DNA from: an uncultured bacterium
GTDB taxonomy: Bacteria > Hydrogenedentota > Hydrogenedentia > Hydrogenedentales > CAILVY01
Reading direction: 5' to 3'
DNA: 64,000 bases
NCBI GenBank assembly: GCA_937951485.1
Contig: CALEDJ010000038.1
Coordinates: 1 to 64,000, forward strand
Shown in pieces: positions 18,004 through 26,242 of this stretch. The translations under genes were made by a program, and so were the position numbers. The notes below the pieces were generated by a model. It made no database searches and was not told where the DNA came from. It saw only the letters and a program-made list of their open reading frames with translations. The number at the start of each line of letters is the position of its first letter. The stretch's first letter is position 1.

Positions 18004-19596
18004 TTACGGCTGCAACGCTCGCTCAATTCGCTCCTGCAATTCCCGGGGTATCGTCACCCCCTGGCGTTGCGCAATCATGGCTTGCTGCCGTGCGGCGGGG
18101 ATATCCCCGGCGTCGCAGAGGGTCGCAATGAGATCAGCCCAGAGATGCCGCGCCTCAGGGTTGATGCCGAGCGCCGCCTCGAAGGCGGCGGCGGCGGCGC
18201 GGTGGTCGCCCTTGCGGCGCAAGGCCGCGCCGAGGCTGGCGTGCATCGCGGCGTCTCCCGGATCGCGTTCCACGGCCGCGCGGTAGGCGTCGAGCGCCCC
18301 GTCATGGTCGCCGCGCGCCTCGAGCGCCAGCCCCAGCAGAAAGCGCGGACGGCCCTCGTCCGGGTATGCGGCGGCGGCGCGCCGCCATTCCGCGATACGC
18401 GCGTCGGCGTCGTTCTGCGCGACCAGCAGCGCATCGAGTTCCACGTAGGGCTTGTAGCAACTGGGATCGGCCTCGATCCACAGCCGGTAGCGTGCCATTC
18501 TCGCCTCAACGGTTTCGGGTTTCGCGCGCAAAGGCATCCCTTCGGGCCGCCGGTAGGCGTCCGGCAATTCCCGAAAAACCTGCGTCAACGCGTCCGCGAT
18601 GCTTTCGGCGACTACCCGGTACCCCGCTGCATCCAGATGCACATCATCAAGAAAGATGTCGCGCACATGCGCCTCGAGCGTATCTTCCAAAGAAATCACG
18701 GGAATACCGGCAAGGCCGCCCGCTGCCGCAATCATGCCGCCGAGATGCGGCCGGTCGAGGTGTTCGCCCAGAAGTTCCGGCAGCGACGGCCACGCCACGG
18801 GCACGGCGGCGATGCCGCGCGCCTCGCAGAAGCGCGCGATGCGCAGCAGCGAATCCGCGAATTCACCCGGCGTGAGCCGCGTCTCGCGCGGACCTGCCGC
18901 CCGTTCCGTTGCAAGGTCCAGCCCCTGAAATACGCGCTTCAGGAGATAGCGCCACCCGGCGCGGCGGCGCGGGTTTTCCCAGTCCCAATCGCCGAAGCCC
19001 GGCGGCGGCACCGGGGAAGCGTCGTTGTAGCCGAAGCACAGCAGCACCATGTCCGGTTCGAGCGCGACGCCCGAAGTTTCCAGGTACCGCGCGCCGTGGA
19101 AAATGCTGTAGCCCGGCACGCCCGCGTTGATGACATCGTAACGGCCCGGCGCGCGTTCATCGAGGATCGCTTGCAGGCGCGCCGGCCAGGTCTCGTCGTC
19201 TTCCACGCCGAACCCGTACGTGCGCGAATCGCCCAGACACAGGATGCGGTATCGGTCGCCCTTGATCGCGATGGGCGGATGTCGCAGGCCGAGACTGTTC
19301 GTGCTGACGCGCCACGGTTCCATACGTTTGGCGAAAGGATACTGCTGCGCGACGCCATCGAGATTCGGCTTGAGCGCCCACATCAGGTCGGGATCATAAC
19401 GGTGCCATTCCGACCAGTTAAGGTGCGGAGAGACCAGCATGGACTGTTCCGCGTGGCGCGCAAGCAAGCGCCCCGCCGTCTCCATTCCCAGCCCCAGCAG
19501 CGCAACCGCGAGGGCCACTGCAGCGACGACGCCCAGCGTCTGCTTCGTCACGCCCGCAATCGGGCGGGACGCCCGGCCTTCGAGCGCGCTACGCAT
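18004..19596 (-). CDS. Membrane-anchored SGNH/GDSL hydrolase with C-terminal TPR repeats
   Basis: A protein of 530 residues. A transmembrane anchor lies at about 18-40. The SGNH landmarks follow in order: GDSRTYG near residue 122 (nucleophile Ser), NAGVPGYS (Gly), GYNDAS (Asn) and DDVHLDAAGY (Asp and His). Residues 400-530 are TPR repeats (ALEARGDHDGALDAYRAAVE and similar). SGNH proteins in polysaccharide loci are usually O-acetylesterases or acetyl/acyl transferases acting outside the membrane; which of these applies is not decidable here. The ATG overlaps the TAG of the upstream glycosyltransferase by 8 bases, making this the last gene of a four-gene operon. Confidence 0.82.
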   Translation of the reverse strand: MRSALEGRASRPIAGVTKQTLGVVAAVALAVALLGLGMETAGRLLARHAEQSMLVSPHLNWSEWHRYDPDLMWALKPNLDGVAQQYPFAKRMEPWRVSTNSLGLRHPPIAIKGDRYRILCLGDSRTYGFGVEDDETWPARLQAILDERAPGRYDVINAGVPGYSIFHGARYLETSGVALEPDMVLLCFGYNDASPVPPPGFGDWDWENPRRRAGWRYLLKRVFQGLDLATERAAGPRETRLTPGEFADSLLRIARFCEARGIAAVPVAWPSLPELLGEHLDRPHLGGMIAAAGGLAGIPVISLEDTLEAHVRDIFLDDVHLDAAGYRVVAESIADALTQVFRELPDAYRRPEGMPLRAKPETVEARMARYRLWIEADPSCYKPYVELDALLVAQNDADARIAEWRRAAAAYPDEGRPRFLLGLALEARGDHDGALDAYRAAVERDPGDAAMHASLGAALRRKGDHRAAAAAFEAALGINPEARHLWADLIATLCDAGDIPAARQQAMIAQRQGVTIPRELQERIERALQP

Positions 19597-20572
19597 CGCA
19601 GACGGTGTCCCGCGGCGCGGCGTCCACGCGGCTGATCCGTTCCCGCACGATGTAGGCGGGAATCCGGTGCAGCGCCGTGAAACTGCGGATGGTGAATTCG
19701 CCGATCATGGAAAGCACGGCGAGCAGCGCGACAAACACGAGGAACAGCGCGTTCAGCAGCAGACCCGTGGTCACTTCGCCCATGATCGTGAACGGCAGGA
19801 TGAAGCCGGAGAGGATGCGGAGCGCGAAGAGGCCGCTCGCGATCACGCACAGGACCGCGAGTATCTGGAAGGGCCGCTGCGTCAGGCGCACGATATTGTC
19901 CATGTTGTAGGTCCACAGTTTCCGGAAAGTCCATCCCGATTGCCCGTAAGGGCGCGGATAATGCGTGACGGGCACTTCGCATTGCCGCTGCGCGGCGGCG
20001 ATGCAATCCACGTTGCTGAAAATCCGGTGCGGGCCAAAATCGAAGGCGCGGACGAGGTCCGCGTTGTAGATTTTGAAGGTGCAGCCGAAATCCCGGAAAC
20101 GACTTTGCGAGGCGCGGCGCATGATCATGTTGGCGATCCTGGATGGGAGAATCCGCCAGAAGGAGTCCCGCCTGTTCTGCCGGTAGCCGCTCACCACATC
20201 GAAGCCCTTGTCATATTCCGCCACGAGACGGGGCAATTCCGCCGGGTCGAGTTGGAGGTCGCTGTCGAGCAGGATGAGCGCGCGGCCGCGCGCCTCGTTC
20301 AGCGCCGCCGTGATCGCCGCCTGCTGCCCGGAATTCTTGAACAAATCCAGCGCGACCGTGATCTTCGGATCTTTGTCAAACAAATCCTTTATCTTCTGCC
20401 ATGTTTCGTCGGTGCTGCCGTCGTTCACCAGAATGATTTCATAGGACCGGCCAAGTCCCCCCAACGCTTGCGAGAGTTTTTCGTGGAAATGCGCGATGCT
20501 TTCCGCCTCGAAATAGCACGTGATCAGCGCGGAAAATTCCGGCGCTGCGTCATGTTCCGGCGTTCTTGCCAC
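19589..20572 (-). CDS. Polyprenyl-phosphate glycosyltransferase, GT2 (DPM1/GtrB-like)
   Basis: A protein of 327 residues from the GTG at 20572. I chose this start because GAAGGAG lies about 11 bases before it in the 25-base gap after the ATP-grasp gene; the frame stays open to a TTG at 20614. The GT-A fold shows ALITCYFEAESI, then LVNDGSTDETW, then LLDSDLQLDP (DXD-like metal site) and DVVSGYRQNRRDS. Two C-terminal transmembrane helices lie at about 230-290. This is the layout of enzymes that move a sugar from a nucleotide onto undecaprenyl phosphate at the inner membrane face. It is coupled to an SGNH protein downstream and to aminotransferase and ATP-grasp genes upstream. Confidence 0.85.
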   Translation of the reverse strand: MARTPEHDAAPEFSALITCYFEAESIAHFHEKLSQALGGLGRSYEIILVNDGSTDETWQKIKDLFDKDPKITVALDLFKNSGQQAAITAALNEARGRALILLDSDLQLDPAELPRLVAEYDKGFDVVSGYRQNRRDSFWRILPSRIANMIMRRASQSRFRDFGCTFKIYNADLVRAFDFGPHRIFSNVDCIAAAQRQCEVPVTHYPRPYGQSGWTFRKLWTYNMDNIVRLTQRPFQILAVLCVIASGLFALRILSGFILPFTIMGEVTTGLLLNALFLVFVALLAVLSMIGEFTIRSFTALHRIPAYIVRERISRVDAAPRDTVCDA

Positions 20573-20597
20573 CCTGCCCTGTTCTCCTTCGGCTGCG

Positions 20598-21911
20598 CTA
20601 TCTGCGCCAGTCAATCAGCGCGTCCAGTTCGTCCGGCGCAAAGGTCGCAATGCCCGTCTTTTCCCGCACGCGCGCCCGCTCCGAAAAGGAATCGTCAATG
20701 AAAACCGCGTCGCGGTGCGCAATAAAGTCCGCCTTCTCCTCGTTCTCCGCAACACAGAGGATTGTATCAAAAAGCGCTTCCAGCGCGTGTTTGCGCAGCC
20801 TTTCCCGCAAGTCGCCCGCATGTCGGGACAGCAAATGCACCCGCACCCCCCGCTCCCGGCACTGCAACACAAAAAGCACCGCCAAGGGGTTGATTCCGTT
20901 TTCCAGGCAAATCGTGTCATCCCAATCCATATAGACGTGCGCATAGGGCAACGTCATCTCGAAATGCTGGGACAACGCCCGGCTCATTTCCAGCGGCGCG
21001 GGCCGCATATGAATCGAAATATCCATACCCATGCGATCGAACACAGTCAACAGCGGCAGGTTCACCCCCATGTGCCGGAACAGACCAGAACTGCCGCTCA
21101 CGCGCGGCGCGGCCTCCAGCAGCACCGGCTCGCCGTCGGCGGCGCGTTTCGCCTGGAAGAACCACTGTCCGCGAAAGGGCAGCGCCTGATGGATGCGCGC
21201 CGCCATCGCCTCCAGCGCTGCATCCGCGACGGGCCGCGTCTGCGCACTGATGCCGCTCACGATGCGCAGCCGCTCCCGCGCCCCCGCGAAGCGCAGCGCG
21301 CCGTGCCGGTCCGAAAAACAATCCACCGTATATTCCGGCCCCGGCAGATGCTCCAGCGCCAGCAGCGACGGGTCGCGCGCGAGCCACGCCTCCAGTTCGC
21401 GGCGCGAATGCGCCGTGATGACCCCCCTCGACCCCTGACCGACATCGGGTTTCAGGAATACGGGGAAGGGCATCGCCGGGTCACCGGGGCCATACAGGCG
21501 CGGCACGCGCACCGCGCCGGCGAGGCGCGCATAGGTCTTGCGCTTGCTGCGGCAGACTGCGCACGTCTCCAACGGCGACCCCAGCACCTCGAAAGGCAAC
21601 TCGTCGGCGTGCTCCGCCAAGGCCAACACCACGCTGTCATGCGCGGGAAACACATAATCCGCCGCCAGGTCCCGCCCAAGATCGGCCAGCGCAGCGATGA
21701 AATCGGGATGGTCCACAAAGGGCAGACCCGTTACATGGTGCTTATAGACAAAACGCCCGTGGTCCGTCGCCACGCTGGACGCGCCGATCAGTGCCACATG
21801 GCGCGAATAGCACAGTGCGCGATGTATCTCCAGCCCAATCTCCGATCCGCATGGAAACACCAGCACCCGTTTCTTACAGGAAGTTTCTTTATCGTTGTTC
21901 ATCGGTTTCAT
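20598..21911 (-). CDS. ATP-grasp ligase fused to a HAD-like phosphatase domain
   Basis: A protein of 437 residues. Residues 1-310 form an ATP-grasp enzyme of the carbamoyl-phosphate-synthase/PylC-like type, with PVFLKPDVGQGSRGV (ATP-binding Lys), LEHLPGPEYTVD, and PVLLEAAPRVSGSSG (Glu and Arg/Ser metal and phosphate region). Residues 320-437 are a HAD-like domain: MDWDDTICL near 328 (DxD), LLSRHAG, EKADF (Lys) and FIDDSF near 402. ATP-grasp ligases join a carboxylate to an amine through an acyl phosphate. The HAD part may remove a phosphate from substrate or product. The start overlaps the aminotransferase stop by 23 bases. Coupled to an amino-sugar aminotransferase, it could acylate that amino group; this is inference. 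Confidence 0.82.
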   Translation of the reverse strand: MKPMNNDKETSCKKRVLVFPCGSEIGLEIHRALCYSRHVALIGASSVATDHGRFVYKHHVTGLPFVDHPDFIAALADLGRDLAADYVFPAHDSVVLALAEHADELPFEVLGSPLETCAVCRSKRKTYARLAGAVRVPRLYGPGDPAMPFPVFLKPDVGQGSRGVITAHSRRELEAWLARDPSLLALEHLPGPEYTVDCFSDRHGALRFAGARERLRIVSGISAQTRPVADAALEAMAARIHQALPFRGQWFFQAKRAADGEPVLLEAAPRVSGSSGLFRHMGVNLPLLTVFDRMGMDISIHMRPAPLEMSRALSQHFEMTLPYAHVYMDWDDTICLENGINPLAVLFVLQCRERGVRVHLLSRHAGDLRERLRKHALEALFDTILCVAENEEKADFIAHRDAVFIDDSFSERARVREKTGIATFAPDELDALIDWRR

Positions 21912-23064
21912 TCACATCGGGGAATGACGCCACCGCATCCGCGATGGTTGCCGCAATGTCCGGCGACAACGTGCCGTAGATTGGCAGGCACAGCACTTCG
22001 GCGCTCATCCGTTCCGCCACCGGCAGCCGCCTGGGATCCGCCGAAGGCAGATCGGCATAGCACGGAAAATGGGAGCACAACGGAAAGTAATACTTGCGGG
22101 CGATGATGTTGCACTTGCGCAGCGCCACGTTCAGCGCGTCGCGGTCCGCCCCGTATTCCCCGGCAATGATGCGAATCGGGAAATAGGCGTGGTTCATGGT
22201 CGCATCGGCGGGTTCGGGGAAGAGGCGGATGCCGCGCACCCCTGCGAGCCGTTCCCGATAAACCGCCGCCACCGCGCCCCGGCGCGCAATTTCCTCCCCC
22301 ACCTGTTCCAACTGCAACAGGCCGAAGGCCGCCTGCAATTCGCTCATTTTGCCGTTGATGCCGGGGCCAATCACCGTTTCTTCATCTGCAATCCCGAAAT
22401 TCTTCAGAAAGCGGATGCGGCGGTCCCAGTCCGCGTTGCGCGTGGCCACGGCCCCGCCCTCCGCCGTGGTGAACAGTTTCGTCGCATGAAAACTCAACAC
22501 GGACATGTCGCCATACTGCAGAATGGAGCGCCCCTTGCAGCGCACCCCGAATGCCGGGGCCGCATCGTAAAGCAGGCGCAGACCGCGCCGCGCGGCGATG
22601 GCCTCCAGCGCTTCGACATCGCAGGGGAAACCGTAGGTGTGCACGCCGAGAATGGCGCGGGTCCGGGGCGTAATCGCCGCTTCCACGGCCTCGGGGTCCA
22701 AGGCGCAGGTATCCTCCCGGATATCGCAGAAAACCGGCGTCAGCCGGTTCCAGTGGATCACGTGCGCCGTGGCCGGAAACGTGAACGGCGTCGTTATCAC
22801 CTCCCCCTCCGTGATGTCCATCGCCTGGAGCGCCAACAGCATCGCAGTCGTGCCGTTGCAGAACAGGCTGAGATGCGCCACCTCCATATGTTCCGCCAGC
22901 GCGCGCTCCAGGCGCGCGTGCAGCGGGCCCTCGTTGGTCAGCCAGCGCTGCTCCCACACCGGCGCCAGCATCCGCAGATAATCTTCCCGCGACGGCATCG
23001 TCGGCCGCGTCACATACACGCTTTCCGACAGTTTATATCGCGCAATGAATTCTTCCAGCGCCAT
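21889..23064 (-). CDS. DegT/DnrJ/EryC1/StrS-type PLP-dependent sugar aminotransferase
   Basis: A protein of 391 residues; the ATG at 23064 has GAGG 8 bases upstream. The motifs are standard for nucleotide-sugar aminotransferases: NGTTAMLLAL (phosphate-binding), TTPFTFPATAHVI, DAAPAFGV (PLP ring Asp) and SFHATKLFTTAEGGA, with the Schiff-base Lys near 194, then NGKMSELQAAFGLLQL. These enzymes convert a keto-sugar nucleotide to the amino sugar using glutamate. The sequence resembles the perosamine / 4-amino-4,6-dideoxy type, but the exact sugar cannot be assigned. It is the first gene of the operon reading leftward. No dehydratase or epimerase partner is in the window. Confidence 0.88.
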   Translation of the reverse strand: MALEEFIARYKLSESVYVTRPTMPSREDYLRMLAPVWEQRWLTNEGPLHARLERALAEHMEVAHLSLFCNGTTAMLLALQAMDITEGEVITTPFTFPATAHVIHWNRLTPVFCDIREDTCALDPEAVEAAITPRTRAILGVHTYGFPCDVEALEAIAARRGLRLLYDAAPAFGVRCKGRSILQYGDMSVLSFHATKLFTTAEGGAVATRNADWDRRIRFLKNFGIADEETVIGPGINGKMSELQAAFGLLQLEQVGEEIARRGAVAAVYRERLAGVRGIRLFPEPADATMNHAYFPIRIIAGEYGADRDALNVALRKCNIIARKYYFPLCSHFPCYADLPSADPRRLPVAERMSAEVLCLPIYGTLSPDIAATIADAVASFPDVNETDEQR

Positions 23065-23437
23065 TCCATACGCCTCACGCTGCGCCCCGCGGCCCCCCGG
23101 CCCCGGATACTCCAGCGACCAACCGGCAACCGCGCACCGCCGTCATCATATAGACGCGCTACCGGCGATGCAATACTCGTTGACGCACTGTTTCTTCGTG
23201 CGGGAGATGTCACTACACGCGACAAACCCTTGTAAAGAGGAGGCCTTGAATGTCTTTGACTCCATACCCGTATCCCCGTATTATTGGCGCGGGACAGGGT
23301 TTATGGGACATATAGTCCCACGGGCGACGTCAATCACGATATTGGCAAGCGTGTTGCATCCTTCTGCGAAAAGAGCCGAGATGAAAAATGCGACACGGAA
23401 GCGAAGCATAGTCACCAAAAATCAATGAGAGGTCTGC
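23065..23437. other. Divergent intergenic region between the aminotransferase operon and the GT-C/CapA gene
   Basis: It should hold both promoters. The only clear element is a dyad GGGAC-ATATA-GTCCC at 23305-23319 that includes a -10-like TATAGT; no matching -35 box was found. No gene is visible. Confidence 0.4.
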
Positions 23438-26053
23438 ATGTTTGGCATTCAATGGCCGGTGGACGACGTGACCATACGGCATGCGCTGAAGATCGGCATT
23501 GCCGCAGCCGGGATTCTGTCGGCGCTGGGCCTTCCATTCGTCAAGAGGGGGTACATCAAAGGTCTGTGGCGACATCTCTATGATCTCCTGCTGATACTGC
23601 TTGCGGTAGCCGCTGTGGCGGCCTATTTTGAATTCGGCTGGCTGCGCTATGGACGCTACATGAATCCCCACGACGCGTATCACTACTACATGGGGGCCAA
23701 GTATTCGCGGGAACACAACTACTTCAATCTGTATCGTTGTTCCCTCATCGCCGACAAGGAAATGCGCGGAATCTACCGTCAAAGCACCATCCGCGATCTG
23801 GAAACGCATCGTTTTGAAGGCGTAACGCAAGTGATGCAGCGCAAGGACCAGTACAAAGCAGGCTTTTCTGCGGAACGCTGGGAGGAATTCAAGAAAGACA
23901 TCGCTTATTTTCAGTCACTGGTGCCCGCTTCGAAATGGAACCAGATGCTGCGGGACAAGGGGTATAACGCAACGCCGGTGTGGAACTCGCTGGCTCGGTG
24001 GATCTCGGAACGCGCATCCACAGACAGTGTATGGGCCATGCGTCTGCTCACTTGCATTGATTTGACGCTGCTCGTTCTCATGTTTCTTGCCGTGTGGCGG
24101 ACTTTCGGTCTGCGCGTCATGTTGTTCTCAATCATTTTCTACGGCACCAATTATTTCATGTCTTTCGTGCATATCAAAGGCGCATTCATGCGCCTGGATT
24201 GGGTGACATTGCTCGTGATAGCCACCTGTCTGATTCACGCCAAATGGTACAAGACGGCGGGCGCACTGGCGGCATATGCCGGCATGGCGCGGATTTTTCC
24301 CATGATATTTCTCTTTGGCTTGGGGGCCAAGATGGGCTTCAATGTGCTCGGCGTGTTGCACGACCGATTGCGCCGCCGGGAAGCGCCCGCTGCGATCAAC
24401 CGGGACTACCTCAATTTCTTCGCGGCATTTGCCATATCTTCGGTGATTATGGTGCTCCTGTCCGCCTGGTATGACGGCGGGTTCCAACTTTGGCGGAGTT
24501 TCTTTGAAAAGATCGCGGTGCATAATGCCGACATCAGCACCACGCGTGCGGGCTTCAAGTACATCTTTCTGTGGTCGGTGACCGACAAAGCCCAGTATTT
24601 TGCCGATCACCAGATCGCATGGCGCATCTGCACAAGCATTGCCCTGCTGATCGCCGCATTTCTCATGCGCAGAACCGACGATTACGAAACCATCCCCATG
24701 AGTTTTATCCCGGTGTTCTTCCTCTCCGCGCCGACCTTTTATTATTATGTCATGCTGGTGATTCCGCTGTTTCTGTTTCTGCCCAAGGCGGAATATGCGG
24801 CCAGGACGCTCGGCGTCATCGCCATGTTCGGCATCTCCATTGCAGCCTATCGCATCGGGTCCACCATGCCGCATCATTTCCAGTTCTTCTTCATCTGCTC
24901 CTGCATGCTGATGGGGTTGTGCGTCTATATGGCCGTCTGTGTGCTGTTGCCGATGCGCCCAGTAGCGGTGGTTTCAGAAAGCGGTTCTTTGGCCTCCCTG
25001 TCAACACTTCTGTCCAAACTGAAGACGGTGCGCCGCCCCCGTATCCCCCTGGGATTTCTGGGTGGACTTGTGGCGGCATTCCTCCTTTGCGGCATCGGGT
25101 TGGCCGCCGCGCTCTATTTCATGGATCGGCTGCCGGTTCCATTCCGGAGTGCGGCAAAAGCGGAACGCACACTGATTTTTGCAGGCGACGTCATGCTTTC
25201 CCGCAATGTCGCCCGCATGGCTGAAACGCGCGGGGGCGACTTCACTCATCCCTTTAAGGCGGCTGCACCCTATCTGCGCGAAGGCGATATTGTCTTCTGC
25301 AACCTTGAAAGCCCGATCTCCGGGCGCGGCAAACCGATTGATAAACGATACACCTTCAATGCGCCTGCGGAATCAATCGCCGGTCTGGTGTACGCGGGAT
25401 TCAATGTTGTCTCCCTCGCGAACAACCATATCCTTGATTTCGGCGAAATCGCGGCAACCGATACACTGGAAATTCTTGAGAAAAACAATATTCGGGCTAT
25501 CGGACTGTCCGCCGACAACGCTCCTCAGGAACCCGTCATATTTGACATCAGGGGCGTGCGCATTGGTTTTCTCGCTTATTGTGACCCGGAGACCCCTTAT
25601 GCCTGCGCAAAAGAGTTCGATGTTTTTGAATACAAACCGGCACGGGGTGACCGGGAAACCATCGCGCGCGATATCGCCGCCCTTCTTCCCGATGTAGATT
25701 TGGTCGTTGTCTCCATGCACTGGGGGATTGAGTACGTTCTGGAACCCGATGAACACCAAGTCGCCTTGGGACGATTCATCATTGACCAAGGGGCGCATAT
25801 CGTTGCGGGGCATCACCCGCATGTCCAGCATGAACCCGAAGTGTACAAGCACGGAATCATTCTTCACAGCATGGGTAACTTTGTCTTTGATCAGCATTCC
25901 CGTCCCCCCACCCGCGTCAGCAGGCTGTTCCGGATGATCGTCAATCAGGACGGGCTTGTCCGCGCCGAATACCTCCCCATGGAAATCATCAAAGACGAAT
26001 GGCAACCACGCCCCACATCAAAGCAATTCGTGCGCATTCCCCTGTCAATTTAA
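23438..26053 (+). CDS. Fusion of a polytopic GT-C-like membrane protein and a CapA-type (PGA_cap) metallophosphatase-like domain
   Basis: A protein of 871 residues; GAGAGG lies 5 bases before the ATG. Residues 1-530 contain about ten hydrophobic segments and an early luminal motif NPHDAYHYYMGAKYSRE, typical of GT-C/GT87-like polyprenyl-sugar-dependent glycosyltransferases. A last membrane span (about 540-565) leads into a complete CapA-like domain: FAGDVMLSR near 580, NLESPI, SLANNHILDFG, HWGIEY, GHHPHV and SMGNFVFDQ. CapA proteins take part in poly-gamma-glutamate capsule synthesis and resemble calcineurin-type phosphoesterases. The single continuous frame argues for a true fusion. No poly-glutamate synthase genes are nearby, so glycan transfer or phosphate removal outside the membrane is more likely. 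Its partner system is unknown. Confidence 0.82.
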   Translation: MFGIQWPVDDVTIRHALKIGIAAAGILSALGLPFVKRGYIKGLWRHLYDLLLILLAVAAVAAYFEFGWLRYGRYMNPHDAYHYYMGAKYSREHNYFNLYRCSLIADKEMRGIYRQSTIRDLETHRFEGVTQVMQRKDQYKAGFSAERWEEFKKDIAYFQSLVPASKWNQMLRDKGYNATPVWNSLARWISERASTDSVWAMRLLTCIDLTLLVLMFLAVWRTFGLRVMLFSIIFYGTNYFMSFVHIKGAFMRLDWVTLLVIATCLIHAKWYKTAGALAAYAGMARIFPMIFLFGLGAKMGFNVLGVLHDRLRRREAPAAINRDYLNFFAAFAISSVIMVLLSAWYDGGFQLWRSFFEKIAVHNADISTTRAGFKYIFLWSVTDKAQYFADHQIAWRICTSIALLIAAFLMRRTDDYETIPMSFIPVFFLSAPTFYYYVMLVIPLFLFLPKAEYAARTLGVIAMFGISIAAYRIGSTMPHHFQFFFICSCMLMGLCVYMAVCVLLPMRPVAVVSESGSLASLSTLLSKLKTVRRPRIPLGFLGGLVAAFLLCGIGLAAALYFMDRLPVPFRSAAKAERTLIFAGDVMLSRNVARMAETRGGDFTHPFKAAAPYLREGDIVFCNLESPISGRGKPIDKRYTFNAPAESIAGLVYAGFNVVSLANNHILDFGEIAATDTLEILEKNNIRAIGLSADNAPQEPVIFDIRGVRIGFLAYCDPETPYACAKEFDVFEYKPARGDRETIARDIAALLPDVDLVVVSMHWGIEYVLEPDEHQVALGRFIIDQGAHIVAGHHPHVQHEPEVYKHGIILHSMGNFVFDQHSRPPTRVSRLFRMIVNQDGLVRAEYLPMEIIKDEWQPRPTSKQFVRIPLSI

Positions 26054-26242
26054 GGTAACAAGGCAGCATTTCAGGGCAATCCCTGAGCAGATTCAAAAGC
26101 AATGGGGGACCTGATCGCCATGCGCCACGCACCTTTCAATCCCCCATATGCTTCAACAAGCCAGGATTTTGCAGTTCAGGCGCAAAGCAATTATGATGGG
26201 GCACAATGGCATTTTCCACATTAAGATTCAAGGGTTGTTTCC

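Noticed and set aside
20573-20614. TTG start of the GT2 gene at 20614 with 17-base overlap
   Set aside because: A GTG at 20572 has a good GAAGGAG in the gap after the ATP-grasp gene, and the extra residues are not part of the GT2 fold.
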